A stretch of 64,000 bases of DNA from assembly GCF_020422885.1 (NCBI RefSeq), contig NZ_CP084622.1:4421001-4485000 (forward strand). The letters run 5' to 3'. This DNA is from Mesobacillus sp. S13. GTDB taxonomy: Bacteria > Bacillota > Bacilli > Bacillales > Cytobacillaceae. The translations under genes were made by a program, and so were the position numbers. Within the stretch, counting starts at the first letter, position 1, and each line of letters begins with the position of its first letter. A model generated the notes under the pieces. The model saw only the letters and a program-made list of their open reading frames with translations, was not told the DNA's origin and did no database searches. Positions 1 through 9,326 of this stretch are shown here, one piece after another.

Positions 1-918
1 AACCGGCAGATTCGAGAATTGGAAACTAACGTAAAAGCACTTAAGTCTTTTATAAATGTTGCCACGCAAACGTATGAAAATGCGGAGAAAAATGTTGAGA
101 AGCGAGCTCAACATATGTTGAAAAATGCCGGTGAAAAAGCGCAATCATTAGAAGTTTGCAAGATTCCTGGTAATGGAAAAACTCCTGATAAAGTCAAATC
201 CACCAATGCAGTTCGCTGGGATCAAGGGCTGGCTGACTTTTTGACTCATAATGAAATCAATTTAATCCGTGATATGTTGGTCGAGTTGCCGTTATCTGGA
301 CTGCCTGCCTACTACCATCTGCCAAGGTTCATAGTTGACGGTAAGTACTTAAAGGTTTTAAACAGTGAGACGTACCATGGCGGACATGGTTTAGCACGAA
401 GATATACAATTGAAAACATCAAAAACAACAAATACCCTCATGCAACGAAGCTATACAATATCTCTAAGTGGGTTAAAGGGATTAATGTAGTCGCGAAAGT
501 GGCTCCTTGGCTTTCGGGTGGTGCTGAGGCATATAATGAACTGACTACTGAAAAGAAAATTTCTGTAGAAAGAAAGGTCAGCAATGCTGTGATAGCTGGC
601 GGAGCCTCCGTTGGTGTTGGTGTTGCTGGTGCAAAAATCGGGGCAGCTGTCGGCACCTTTATCGCGCCGGGAGTCGGAACGGTTGCTGGCGCAGTCATTG
701 GCGCCGGTGTAGGTGTCCTATCAGCTTATGTAGGGGACAAACTTCTCAAAGCTGAAATATGGGGCAGCGGAAAGAATAAGAAATCAACCTTGGGCGTTGT
801 TCAGGACGTCGTTGGCGATGGTGTAGAAGCTGTCGGAAGTGCTGTAAAAGGAGCGGCCGAATGGGTAGGCGGTCTATTCAATTCCAAACCGAAGACTGGT
901 GCGGTGTCACCTGGCTAG
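1..918 (+). CDS. LXG-type polymorphic toxin, C-terminal part (5' end outside window)
   Basis: The frame is open from base 1, in phase with a TTG at 19, so the gene starts left of the window and only about 306 C-terminal residues are visible. The first ~40 visible residues form a charged helical stretch, as at the end of an LXG/WXG-like secretion domain. A globular middle follows. A Gly/Ala-rich segment (about residues 195-245 of the visible part) is full of GxxxG spacings such as GVAGAKIGAAVG, typical of membrane-inserting glycine zippers. A second amphipathic Val/Gly segment precedes the C-terminus. Neighbours (membrane protein and a DUF4176 protein) are those expected beside type VIIb toxins. 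Inference: a pore-forming LXG effector; the diagnostic LXG motif itself is not in view. Confidence 0.6.
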   Translation, partial: NRQIRELETNVKALKSFINVATQTYENAEKNVEKRAQHMLKNAGEKAQSLEVCKIPGNGKTPDKVKSTNAVRWDQGLADFLTHNEINLIRDMLVELPLSGLPAYYHLPRFIVDGKYLKVLNSETYHGGHGLARRYTIENIKNNKYPHATKLYNISKWVKGINVVAKVAPWLSGGAEAYNELTTEKKISVERKVSNAVIAGGASVGVGVAGAKIGAAVGTFIAPGVGTVAGAVIGAGVGVLSAYVGDKLLKAEIWGSGKNKKSTLGVVQDVVGDGVEAVGSAVKGAAEWVGGLFNSKPKTGAVSPG

Positions 919-939
919 ATGAGAAAAGGAGATCTTAGG

Positions 940-1689
940 ATGACATTTGATTTATCAACAACTGATATTGGATTTTTATGCGTGATCATTGAGCAGCCAT
1001 TTCCTCTTTTCATCGAAGACCCATTCGCTGACTATTCCCCTGAAAAAATGGAGAGAGAATGGATCAGCTTTTGCGAAGAATCCTTTTCAAAAGGATTTCT
1101 AAAATTGAATGAAGAAGGAAATCCATATATAACTGATCATTTAATGGAACACCTGGCAGGTATTTTCACAGCAGAACAAGTCATTTCAGTTATAGAAAAT
1201 GAAGAAATACGAACCATTATCTATACTGGTGAAAACACCGAAAAGAATGTTGTCGTAAAGGTATATCCTGAACACTATTCCTTATCCCTCGTCACCTCTG
1301 AAGGCTTTCACAGTGAATTGCTATCTGTGGCCACCGACACGAACAATGAGATAAACCAACTCAATGAATTCCAATTAGAAGTATCTCTTGCTGACTTTGA
1401 AAAATTATTAGAAATTCTTTCTGAACAAGGGACGGATGCTCTTTTTACATACTGTGAAAATATGAATCTTCCTGCAAAATCAGTATCAACCATTTTATCT
1501 GCGGTTCACTCGCAAAATACCACAGTCTACTTAAAAGAGAACCTTCGTCATAGAGAAACGAAAATGACAGTAGCAGCAAATGATTCTGGTAAAATAAAAA
1601 CAGCAACCACAGTCTATTCAGCTGCAGGTGACAAGGTTATATTAAGAGAGACCCAGTTAGGCAACTTGCCTCTGTTGTTAACTAGTTAG
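940..1689 (+). CDS. hypothetical protein of a type VII secretion toxin locus
   Basis: About 249 residues, acidic, soluble, no signal peptide. The ATG at 940 is preferred because AAAAGGAG lies 8 bases before it; the in-frame ATG at 919 lies upstream of that site. It follows the LXG-like gene by about 20 bases and precedes a membrane protein by 13 bases, so the genes look co-transcribed. The alternating alpha/beta pattern and its position between toxin and DUF4176 gene recall export chaperones (EspG-like) of type VII systems, but I do not recognise a defining motif. Function unknown; a secretion chaperone is an inference. Confidence 0.6.
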   Translation: MTFDLSTTDIGFLCVIIEQPFPLFIEDPFADYSPEKMEREWISFCEESFSKGFLKLNEEGNPYITDHLMEHLAGIFTAEQVISVIENEEIRTIIYTGENTEKNVVVKVYPEHYSLSLVTSEGFHSELLSVATDTNNEINQLNEFQLEVSLADFEKLLEILSEQGTDALFTYCENMNLPAKSVSTILSAVHSQNTTVYLKENLRHRETKMTVAANDSGKIKTATTVYSAAGDKVILRETQLGNLPLLLTS

Positions 1690-1702
1690 AGAGGGGAATA
1701 CA

Positions 1703-2368
1703 ATGAAAACGGTCAGAACTCAACCTGTCTACACAAACCCTAAAGAAATGCAAAAAAATATTAAGTTGGTAAATATAGCATTCTTTATCATAACTATGTT
1801 CATTTCACTAATTAATTTGCAGCATTTCTCTACCCTGCCAATTTGGATGAATATAAGTTTTATTATATTGCTAGTCTCTTCGGTTACACTTTTTGGCTAT
1901 GGATTATCACTTTCCAAAAAGTACAAAACCTGGATTAAGGCTGGCCGCTATTTATTCTTTTACCTTATGGTCCTTAGCATTCAACTCTATCTAACATCAA
2001 GTGCGATGTATACGACCGGAGTCAGGGACGGACTGATCATTGAGGAAGGAAACTACTCCCAGTTAACCCTTCTCTTATATCTTGCAGGTGCTGTCATTGT
2101 CCTTATATTGTCTCTATTCATCTCATCCCCCAAACTAAGGAAATGGAAAAGCGGCAAGGCATATGTGTTCGGATCTTTTTTGGCTGTCGGGATTATCGCT
2201 CTGATGTTTGTAGCTTTAACACTAATAAAAGAAGCAGCCTTCGCCCATCCAGAATCCGTAAAACCTTCTTATCAGTTCTTTATGGGATCAGTATTTATCC
2301 TTTTCCCAGCTGCAGTCTTAGGAATGAGCATTTTACGCATTAAAAAGGAGAATCGTAATGATGGATAA
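1703..2368 (+). CDS. polytopic membrane protein, candidate immunity protein
   Basis: 221 residues with about six hydrophobic segments (near residues 23-40, 45-68, 80-100, 122-142, 155-175 and 190-210), basic loops and no signal peptide. The ATG at 1703 has GAGGGG upstream. The 3' end overlaps the next gene by 11 bases, implying translational coupling. A membrane protein next to a glycine-zipper toxin is where an immunity protein against a pore-former would be expected. That role is inferred from context; no family was recognised. Confidence 0.6.
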   Translation: MKTVRTQPVYTNPKEMQKNIKLVNIAFFIITMFISLINLQHFSTLPIWMNISFIILLVSSVTLFGYGLSLSKKYKTWIKAGRYLFFYLMVLSIQLYLTSSAMYTTGVRDGLIIEEGNYSQLTLLLYLAGAVIVLILSLFISSPKLRKWKSGKAYVFGSFLAVGIIALMFVALTLIKEAAFAHPESVKPSYQFFMGSVFILFPAAVLGMSILRIKKENRNDG

Positions 2369-2612
2369 ATACTTGCCAATTGGCTCGGTAGTATTGCTTA
2401 ATGGCGGATCAAAAAGAATCATGATTTACGGAAGGAAGCAAAAAGAATTAAACTCCGACAAAGTTTGGGATTATATCGCCTGCCTCTATCCAGAAGGGAA
2501 CCTAAACGAAGAATATATGTACCTCTTCAACCATGACCAAATCGAAAAAGTTTTTTTCATCGGCTTCCAGGATGAAGAAGAAATTGAATTCGCGAATAAA
2601 AATCTGATATAA
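2358..2612 (+). CDS. DUF4176 domain-containing protein
   Basis: 84 residues. The family pattern is visible: an N-terminal LPIGSVVLLNGG, a following IMIYGRKQ strand, WDYIACLYPEGN in the centre and FNHDQIEKVFFIGFQDEEE near the end. DUF4176 proteins are small cytosolic proteins encoded beside LXG toxins of type VIIb secretion and are thought to help their export. AAGGAG lies 7 bases before the ATG. Last gene of the T7SS-linked unit; a strong bidirectional terminator follows. Confidence 0.85.
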   Translation: MMDKYLPIGSVVLLNGGSKRIMIYGRKQKELNSDKVWDYIACLYPEGNLNEEYMYLFNHDQIEKVFFIGFQDEEEIEFANKNLI

Positions 2613-2615
2613 CCG

Positions 2616-2655
2616 CAAAAAAAAGAAGCGAGGTTGCCCTCGCTTCTTTCTTTTG
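2616..2655. terminator. bidirectional terminator between convergent genes
   Basis: Perfect 11-bp stem AAGAAGCGAGG (2623-2633) / CCTCGCTTCTT (2638-2648) with a 4-base loop, an A-run on the left and a T-rich right side, so it can act in both directions between the DUF4176 gene and the amylopullulanase gene. Confidence 0.85.
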
Positions 2656-2657
2656 GT

Positions 2658-5600
2658 TTATTGAATCCAAGCTCCATCTGGACCTAGTTTATACTTACCG
2701 ATTTTCGTATTGTAGGCCATCTTTCCGTTGCTGTAGAGGTAGTACCATTTGGTTCCTGATTTTACCCAGCCGGTTTGCATAACTCCGCTGCCAGAGAGGA
2801 AGTACCAGCTTGCGCCTTCTTTAATCCAGCCTGTCTTCATAACACCAGAGTCTGCAAGGAAATACCACTTGCCTGCGTCTTTGATCCAGCCCGTTTTCAT
2901 TGCTCCGCTGTCTGCAAGGAAATACCACTTGCCGCCATCCTTGACCCAGCCTGTTTTCATTACTCCGCTGTCTGCAAGGAAGTACCACTTGCCGCCAGCC
3001 TTGATCCAGCCTGTTTTCATTGCTCCGCTGTCTGCAAGGAAGTACCATTTGCCGCCAGCCTTGATCCAGCGTGTTTTCATTGCTCCGCTGTCTGCAAGGA
3101 AGTACCACTTGCCTGCATCCTTAATCCAGCCTGTTTTCATCGCTCCGCTGTCTGCAAGGAAATACCACTTGCCGCCATCCTTGATCCAGCCAGTTGCCAT
3201 TACGCCTTCGTCAGACAGGAAGTACCATTTGCCGCCATCTTGGACCCAGCCAGTAGCCATGACGCCATCAACATAATAGTACCAGTTGCCATCTTTTTGT
3301 ACCCAGCCTGATAATGCTGGTTCTTCTTCTGATGGGCTGTCTGTCGCTTTACGATCGAGCTTGATGACGACTGTCGTCAGTGGGTCGATCGTGATGGTTG
3401 AATCCGTTAATTCTACACCAGATAGTTCAGCTACCGGCTTCACACCAGCTTCATCACTGTCGACAAGTACTTCTCCGCCAGCGAAGTTGTAATCGCCAAG
3501 CGTCAATGTGCGTGCTTTTGTATCAGCATTCACGAACACATAGTAGTTGCCAGTCTCGTCAGTCGATACGTTTTCGTATGCAATGACAAGGTCTGTATCT
3601 AGGATTTCAGGGATATCGAGCAATGTGACGTTTTGGTCAACCAATTCCGTTTCGCCAAGGCGGAACGCGTTTGTTGACTTTCTTAACTCGATCAAACCTT
3701 TTGTGAAGGCTTGTGTTGTCGTGTTCACTTCGTATTCTTCTTTGTTTGTTGCTTTTTCCCAATCGAACATATTGATTGCATCGGAAGAATCATATGAGTC
3801 ATGGATGAAGTATCCGAATGACTGTCCTTGTGCATCCTTCAGTTCGTGGTACTTCTGTTCAGGAACTCCTTCGCCTTTCCACTGCTTCGTTCTGCCATAC
3901 TCCTGGCCAGCGTGAAGGAATGCTGTTCCCTGGGATGTTAAAATAATCGAGTTTCCAATGCGGATTCGCTTATGGATTTCCAACTCATTTTCAGCTACTG
4001 ACGGATCCTTCTTGATCGATTGGGCAATAACATCGTGAAGCGGCAGGTTATCATGCGCCGCGATGTACTGGACCATATCGCCTGGATCGTCCCAAGCTGT
4101 ATTGCCTGGCTGACCTTTGATGTTCTTGAAGATGGTGTTGATGTCTCTTGCTCCGCCTGTGATGAAACGAGGTTCACCTTCAGAACCGAAGCCTGACTTC
4201 AATTCGTTACGGATTTCGTCAGAGAATACACCAACGTCATCAGTTTTGTCCATCCAATCCTGATCAGCACCCATGCCCGCCAATTCTGGCTCAGCGATGT
4301 GGCCTGCGAATGTTCTCCAGCCTTCACCGATGAACAATGCATCAGGATTTACTTCCGCTGCTGCATCATAAGCGTTTTGAACAGATGGATAAGTTGCGTC
4401 ACCCATCATATCGAAGCGCATACCGTCAATCTTGTATTCTTCGAACCAGTATTTCACTGAATCTACCATCAGCTTTTCAGCCATTGTATGGCTTGTTGCC
4501 AGGTTGTTTCCGAAGCCGCCAAGGAAGTTACCTTGAGCGTCCTGGAACGCATAGTAGTTAGGAACGATATCATTCAGCTGGCTTGCTTTTGCCATATGAG
4601 TGTAAACAACGTCAAGGACGACACCCATTCCAGCATCATGGATTGCATCGATCATTTCTTTCAGTTCTTTTACACGTTGTTCAGGTTTCGTTGGGTCAAG
4701 TGAGTAGGCTCCATCCGGCGAGAAGTAGCTGTGCGGGTCATAGCCCCAGTTATACTCATTGCCGCCTGCAGAGTAGTCAAGCTCTCTTTGGCCCATCTTC
4801 GTTTCGTCGCCATAATACCAAGCCATAACAGGAAGCAATTGGACATGTGTTACGCCAAGAGACTTAATGTAATCAAGCTTGTCAGCAAACGCTTCATAAG
4901 AACCCCATCTTGCGTTCAAATCACCTTCAATTGAAGGATCGGAAGTGAAGTCACGTACATGGACCTCGTAGATGACTGCATCTTCACGCTTTTTATAGCC
5001 ATCGATTTTTGCGTGGCTGAATCCTTCAGGGTCTGTATCGCTAAGGTCAACGATCGCTGCCTTACCAACAGTGTCACCATCTGGACCAGCTTCGCCTTCC
5101 GTATTCACTGTGAAAGCTGCCATAGATTTTGCATAAGGGTCAAGAACCTGACGAGTCACTCCATCATTTGTAACATCATACTGGTAAAAATAACCCTCAA
5201 GATCAGTAACGCTGAGGTCTTCAGGAGCTACGACAACAGACCAGACTCCTTTGTCGCCCTTCACCAATTCAATGCTGCCAATTTTTTCAGCTGCATCGTC
5301 TTTATTGAAGAAGTTTGCCACAACCTTGCTTGCTTTTGGAGCCCAAAGCTTCAATGTTGCTCCGCCATCCTTGTAAGTTGCACCAAGGTCATTTCCTTCA
5401 TAGGCATACATATCATCAAGCATTCTCCAGCCTGAAGCAGCTGAAACCGTTCTGCCTGCATATGTTACGGACAATGGAAGCTTGTCTAAAGCAAATTGTG
5501 CTGTAACTTTTACAGAAGTAGCACCAGTGATTTCGGCACCGTCGATTGTCACGTCAGCACCATCTGCATCTTTGATTGCAAGAGCTTCTTTTAGAGAATC

Positions 5601-8600
5601 GGCTGTTAGACCGTCAGTCATCGTGAAGCCTAATAGAATCGTCTTTTCATTGAGAACTTCTGCAGATACAAGACCTGTCGCCTGTTCCCAGTATGGAGAA
5701 ACATAGACATTGTCATCGCCCTGCTTTACCCATACGTGATTGTATTTGTCCAGGAGGTTGAAGGTTTTATTCTCTCCATCCTTATCTCCCGTAGACTTGT
5801 TTAGCGTGATCATGCCGATTTCTTTTGCATTTTCCTTCAACTGGATATCAACATAAGCACCGTAACGATCAGTTTCCGAGAATGATGCTGCACCAGTAGG
5901 CCATCCATCAGATGGTGCTGCAACATCGCCCCAGTTCCAAAGCCCAAAGTTTTCATAGTCAGCATTGTCACGTACATAGTGAACGCGGACTGTGTTTTCA
6001 GGCAGGTTGACTGGTTCGTATTTATAAACCTTGTCATCGCCTTGCTTGATAAAAATTTCATTCATATCAGGTGAAGTGATTGTAAAGCCTTTGTCTCCGC
6101 CGTCCTTACCAGCGTCACCTTTTGTTACGTCCATAACGAGGAAGCCAATGTTCTTCGCGCCCTCGATAAGTTCTACATCGATATAAGCGCCATAGCTGTC
6201 TTTCTTTTCAAACATTGTAGCGCCAGTCGGCCAGCCTGCAGATGGGGATGCAACATCGTTCCACAGCCATGCACCGAAGTTTTCATAGTTGTTGTCATCG
6301 CGCTTGTAGTGGATGCGGACATGGTTTTCAGGGATCGGGTCTACATTTCCATCTCCGCCGCCATCTTCAGTACCTGCAGCTTCAGCAGCCGTAATCGCTC
6401 CATTTTCAACTGTCAGTAACACAGTACCGCCATCAGCTTTTGCAGGAATTGTTAAAACAACTTCCCCTGCTTCTGAAGCAGTGTAAGTTTTGCTAGAGTA
6501 ATGGTCTGTAATAACCGCTCCGGCATCAACTGTCAATTTCACATCTTTTGCTGCGTCTGCAACGTTCAAGCCGACATATGCAGCTTCATTTCCATATGTT
6601 CTAGCAAAAACCATGAACTTATCAGCGTCTGTACCGCCGATTGTCTTGCGTTCACCTTTAGCGAAAACTTTAGAGTGATCGCCGCGGAAGTTCAGGATTT
6701 TCTTGTAGTGATCAAGAATGCCGTTGCCTTCTACCTGATCCCAGGCAAGGTCATAACGGTTATCGTATTGCGGATAGTTATTGGCTCCTGTTTGGCCAAG
6801 CTCTTCACCGTAATAAATGACTGGCTGGCCTTTTGCTGTTGCCTGCAGGGAAGCAGCAATCTTCAGCTTGCCTTCGTCATTGCCTACAGCATGCAGGAAT
6901 CCGTCTTCATCATGGCTTCCAAGGAACTGGCCAAGTGTAGCGGTGTTGTCGATTTTTCCGTTGCGCGAAATTAACGCATCGTTTGCTGCTTTAAGCTTTC
7001 CATTCGCAAAGTTTTTCGCGATATTTTTAAAATCAAAGTCGAGAAGTGAGTCCATCATTCCTGTTTCAAGGTATCCAGAGTCGTTTCCTGCACTTGCTCC
7101 CCAAGTTTCGCCGATCATCTTATGTTCCGGCATTTTTTCAGTGATTGCGTTCTTGAACGCCATCCATGTTGCATCTTCAACGTGCTTGACTGTGTCGACA
7201 CGGAAGTAGTCGATTGTGTTGCCTTTTGCAGTTGTAGCTTTGTCGATCCAGTCTGTCTGCCAATCAATGATTGTCTGGCGGACTTCAGGGTCTTCTGTCT
7301 TAAAGTCAGGAAGATTAGCTAGTTCTCCGCGGACTTCATCCGAGCCGACATTGCTGCCCTGGCGAAGCAGGCTGCTGAAAGTAGCGCGCTCTTCATCTGT
7401 CGGGAAGCCGGCAGGAGGATTTTCAATAGAACCGTCAATATCTTTCAAGCCATAACCTGTATGGTTAAGAACCACATCGACCATGATTTTAATGCCGCGC
7501 TCGTGTGCAGCGTCAATCAGGTTGTGGAAATCTTCCATAGAACCGAAGTGAGGGTTCAAGTTGCCAAAATTACTAGCCCAATAGCCATGGTATGCATAGT
7601 AAGAGTGGCCCTCTTCATTGTCGTAACGTACATCATGCTTGATGTTTTCTACAATCGGGCTGATCCAGATTGTGTTGACACCTAGATCATCGAGGTAATC
7701 TAATTTCTCTGTGATTCCTTTAAAGTCACCGCCCTGATACGTGCCGCGGTCATTTTTTGCATCGTAGTTCTGGTTGTAAGGATCGTTGTTCGTTTCATCA
7801 CCGTCAAAGAAACGGTCAGTCAGCATGAAGTAAATGATCGACTCATCCCAGTCAAAATCATTTGCGCCGACAGCTTGTCTTGTTTTAACTTCTACAGTAG
7901 CAGTACCGTTGTAAGGGTTCCCAAAAGAGTCAACAACAGTTAACGGAATTTCTTTAGTTCCAGCTGTTACATTGTCATCCACTGCAATGGTTACTTCTTT
8001 TAATGCAGGGTCGATTTCCAGCTGCTTGGATCCGCCAAGCGCCGAAACGTCAGCTGTAATTTTGCTGAGGGTTAATCCATCAGTCATTCCTTGTACATCA
8101 AGAGATAATACTGCGTTCTGGTTGTAATCGATCGCAGCTGGTGCGACTGTGCCTGAAACAGTCAGCTCGCCCTTTTGGAAGACGATTTCTGAAGATGGAT
8201 TGTATGGATCCTGAACTTCAGTCGTAGTGCCGTCCTTCATGGTTACAACATAAGTGTAAGCAGTTGTTCCATTAGGGATGTTTTCGTAAGTAGCTGTGAA
8301 TCTCTCATTCTCAGACTCATACGTCATTGGAATGATTTCATCATTAAACTTCAATTCTACTTTTTCAATCGTGTCCATCGCGTCAGTAGCGAAAAGTTCC
8401 TTGTCACGATAGAAGAAAGTCGCATTTCCCTGGTTAATTACTGGGCCAGATCCGTCAGGGACGATTCGCATTTGCTCAACGCCGCTTGTGATGAAGGCCT
8501 TAGTGATAGAGTCATTTTTGTTGACCGGGATAATACGGTCTTTATCAAACTCTTTTACCGCAGTTGCCCAATCATCAGTGCTGCGGATTACAAGTCCGAT

Positions 8601-8897
8601 ATTAGCGGTTTCAGGTGCAACTGCAATATCAGCTGTTGCCATTCCGTTTTCATAAGACTGAAAATCAATCTGATCATTTTGTCTGCCAGTATTCCAAACC
8701 CAAATATTCCAGCCGTCATACTGCTGATCTTCACGAATGTAATGAACACGGACTGTGCGGTCAGTCGACTCAACAGCAGTGCCAGTATCTTCTGCAAATG
8801 CTTGAGGAGCTGGCACAAAAGGAAGCCATAGGCTCAACAGCATGATTGCAGTCATGAAGATCGAGAAATTACGCTTAGTGTTCTTTCTCATTAACAT
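2658..8897 (-). CDS. pulA: secreted bifunctional amylopullulanase with C-terminal GW-type repeats
   Basis: About 2079 residues. The start at 8897 (or 8891, two codons on) follows AAAGGGGG; an in-frame ATG at 8990 lacks such a site. Order: signal peptide ending near PAPQAFA; CBM41-like module; glycosidase N-domain; GH13 alpha-amylase domain (from about residue 348) with FRVDT (Asp 568), GETW (Glu 597) and HDED (His 662); two more CBM41-like modules (about 860-1070); CBM48-like domain; type I pullulanase domain with YNWGYDP at about 1382, RFD (Asp 1496), GEGW (Glu 1525) and HDN (1615); then about ten 20-residue repeats of the type GWIKDGGKWYFLADSGAMKT. Both catalytic triads are intact. It should cut alpha-1,4 and alpha-1,6 bonds of starch and pullulan outside the cell, with the repeats attaching it to the wall. 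Monocistronic, probably carbon-regulated. Confidence 0.93.
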   Translation of the reverse strand: MLMRKNTKRNFSIFMTAIMLLSLWLPFVPAPQAFAEDTGTAVESTDRTVRVHYIREDQQYDGWNIWVWNTGRQNDQIDFQSYENGMATADIAVAPETANIGLVIRSTDDWATAVKEFDKDRIIPVNKNDSITKAFITSGVEQMRIVPDGSGPVINQGNATFFYRDKELFATDAMDTIEKVELKFNDEIIPMTYESENERFTATYENIPNGTTAYTYVVTMKDGTTTEVQDPYNPSSEIVFQKGELTVSGTVAPAAIDYNQNAVLSLDVQGMTDGLTLSKITADVSALGGSKQLEIDPALKEVTIAVDDNVTAGTKEIPLTVVDSFGNPYNGTATVEVKTRQAVGANDFDWDESIIYFMLTDRFFDGDETNNDPYNQNYDAKNDRGTYQGGDFKGITEKLDYLDDLGVNTIWISPIVENIKHDVRYDNEEGHSYYAYHGYWASNFGNLNPHFGSMEDFHNLIDAAHERGIKIMVDVVLNHTGYGLKDIDGSIENPPAGFPTDEERATFSSLLRQGSNVGSDEVRGELANLPDFKTEDPEVRQTIIDWQTDWIDKATTAKGNTIDYFRVDTVKHVEDATWMAFKNAITEKMPEHKMIGETWGASAGNDSGYLETGMMDSLLDFDFKNIAKNFANGKLKAANDALISRNGKIDNTATLGQFLGSHDEDGFLHAVGNDEGKLKIAASLQATAKGQPVIYYGEELGQTGANNYPQYDNRYDLAWDQVEGNGILDHYKKILNFRGDHSKVFAKGERKTIGGTDADKFMVFARTYGNEAAYVGLNVADAAKDVKLTVDAGAVITDHYSSKTYTASEAGEVVLTIPAKADGGTVLLTVENGAITAAEAAGTEDGGGDGNVDPIPENHVRIHYKRDDNNYENFGAWLWNDVASPSAGWPTGATMFEKKDSYGAYIDVELIEGAKNIGFLVMDVTKGDAGKDGGDKGFTITSPDMNEIFIKQGDDKVYKYEPVNLPENTVRVHYVRDNADYENFGLWNWGDVAAPSDGWPTGAASFSETDRYGAYVDIQLKENAKEIGMITLNKSTGDKDGENKTFNLLDKYNHVWVKQGDDNVYVSPYWEQATGLVSAEVLNEKTILLGFTMTDGLTADSLKEALAIKDADGADVTIDGAEITGATSVKVTAQFALDKLPLSVTYAGRTVSAASGWRMLDDMYAYEGNDLGATYKDGGATLKLWAPKASKVVANFFNKDDAAEKIGSIELVKGDKGVWSVVVAPEDLSVTDLEGYFYQYDVTNDGVTRQVLDPYAKSMAAFTVNTEGEAGPDGDTVGKAAIVDLSDTDPEGFSHAKIDGYKKREDAVIYEVHVRDFTSDPSIEGDLNARWGSYEAFADKLDYIKSLGVTHVQLLPVMAWYYGDETKMGQRELDYSAGGNEYNWGYDPHSYFSPDGAYSLDPTKPEQRVKELKEMIDAIHDAGMGVVLDVVYTHMAKASQLNDIVPNYYAFQDAQGNFLGGFGNNLATSHTMAEKLMVDSVKYWFEEYKIDGMRFDMMGDATYPSVQNAYDAAAEVNPDALFIGEGWRTFAGHIAEPELAGMGADQDWMDKTDDVGVFSDEIRNELKSGFGSEGEPRFITGGARDINTIFKNIKGQPGNTAWDDPGDMVQYIAAHDNLPLHDVIAQSIKKDPSVAENELEIHKRIRIGNSIILTSQGTAFLHAGQEYGRTKQWKGEGVPEQKYHELKDAQGQSFGYFIHDSYDSSDAINMFDWEKATNKEEYEVNTTTQAFTKGLIELRKSTNAFRLGETELVDQNVTLLDIPEILDTDLVIAYENVSTDETGNYYVFVNADTKARTLTLGDYNFAGGEVLVDSDEAGVKPVAELSGVELTDSTITIDPLTTVVIKLDRKATDSPSEEEPALSGWVQKDGNWYYYVDGVMATGWVQDGGKWYFLSDEGVMATGWIKDGGKWYFLADSGAMKTGWIKDAGKWYFLADSGAMKTRWIKAGGKWYFLADSGAMKTGWIKAGGKWYFLADSGVMKTGWVKDGGKWYFLADSGAMKTGWIKDAGKWYFLADSGVMKTGWIKEGASWYFLSGSGVMQTGWVKSGTKWYYLYSNGKMAYNTKIGKYKLGPDGAWIQ
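2723..3308 (-). repeat. 60-bp tandem repeats coding for cell-wall-binding GW-type repeats
   Basis: About ten consecutive 60-base units, several nearly identical at DNA level (for example the units between about 2880 and 3180), each coding one 20-residue repeat with conserved Trp, Tyr and Gly. The near-identity suggests recent unit gain or gene conversion, and copy number could vary between strains. Confidence 0.85.
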
Positions 8898-8975
8898 TTC
8901 TTCCCCCTTTTTATAATGTTTGCAGAGTGATAGAGAAGAGTTATTGTAGAAACTCTGATCCATGACTCTGCTGAA

Positions 8976-8989
8976 TGAAATCGTTTGCA
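8976..8989 (-). promoter_or_regulatory. cre-like (CcpA/LacI-family) operator
   Basis: TGAAATCGTTTGCA matches 13 of 14 positions of the Bacillus catabolite-responsive consensus TGWNANCGNTNWCA. It lies about 80 bases upstream of the amylopullulanase start. Glucose repression through CcpA, or control by a maltose-type LacI regulator, is inferred. Confidence 0.6.
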
Positions 8990-8997
8990 CAAATCGA

Positions 8998-9326
8998 CAA
9001 AAAAATATTCGAATTTATGCAAACGCTTGCAACAAGTTTTCCTCTCAATATTACAATAGATTCAAAGAAACTTCAATTCATTAAAGCAAAAAGAATCTAC
9101 TGAAAATTTAAAATGTGAGAGAAATGTGAAGAGTGGATAGCACCTATGGACGGCGCAGCAAGTCCCTGTACCTATCCCTATTTAGTACGAAAAGGTGTTC
9201 AAGATACATCTGCAGGATTATTTATTCCCAAAATCTAAAAAAACTTCATTCATAGGATGAAAGACTCAAAAAAAATATGTATTTTATTTAAATAAAATTG
9301 TATATTTATCTCACAGGGGGTAATTT
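8998..9326. other. divergent intergenic region
   Basis: About 330 bases between the divergent amylopullulanase and acyltransferase genes. Besides the operator at 9018 it holds an 18-bp perfect AT palindrome (9281-9298) next to a TATATT that could be the -10 of the acyltransferase gene. No small ORF with a ribosome binding site was found. Confidence 0.5.
9018..9031. promoter_or_regulatory. second LacI-type palindromic operator
   Basis: TGCAAACGCTTGCA is an inverted repeat around the CG centre that deviates from the cre consensus at its two W positions. It shares the AAnCGnTT core with the site centred 42 bases away (four helical turns). The pair suggests cooperative binding or two different LacI-family proteins. 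Confidence 0.5.

Noticed and set aside
2723..3308. Possible CRISPR or satellite array
   Set aside because: The 60-bp periodicity is in-frame coding for cell-wall-binding repeats.
2749..3311. Long plus-strand frames opposite the GW repeats
   Set aside because: Repetitive antisense shadows of the 60-bp repeats in the amylopullulanase gene.
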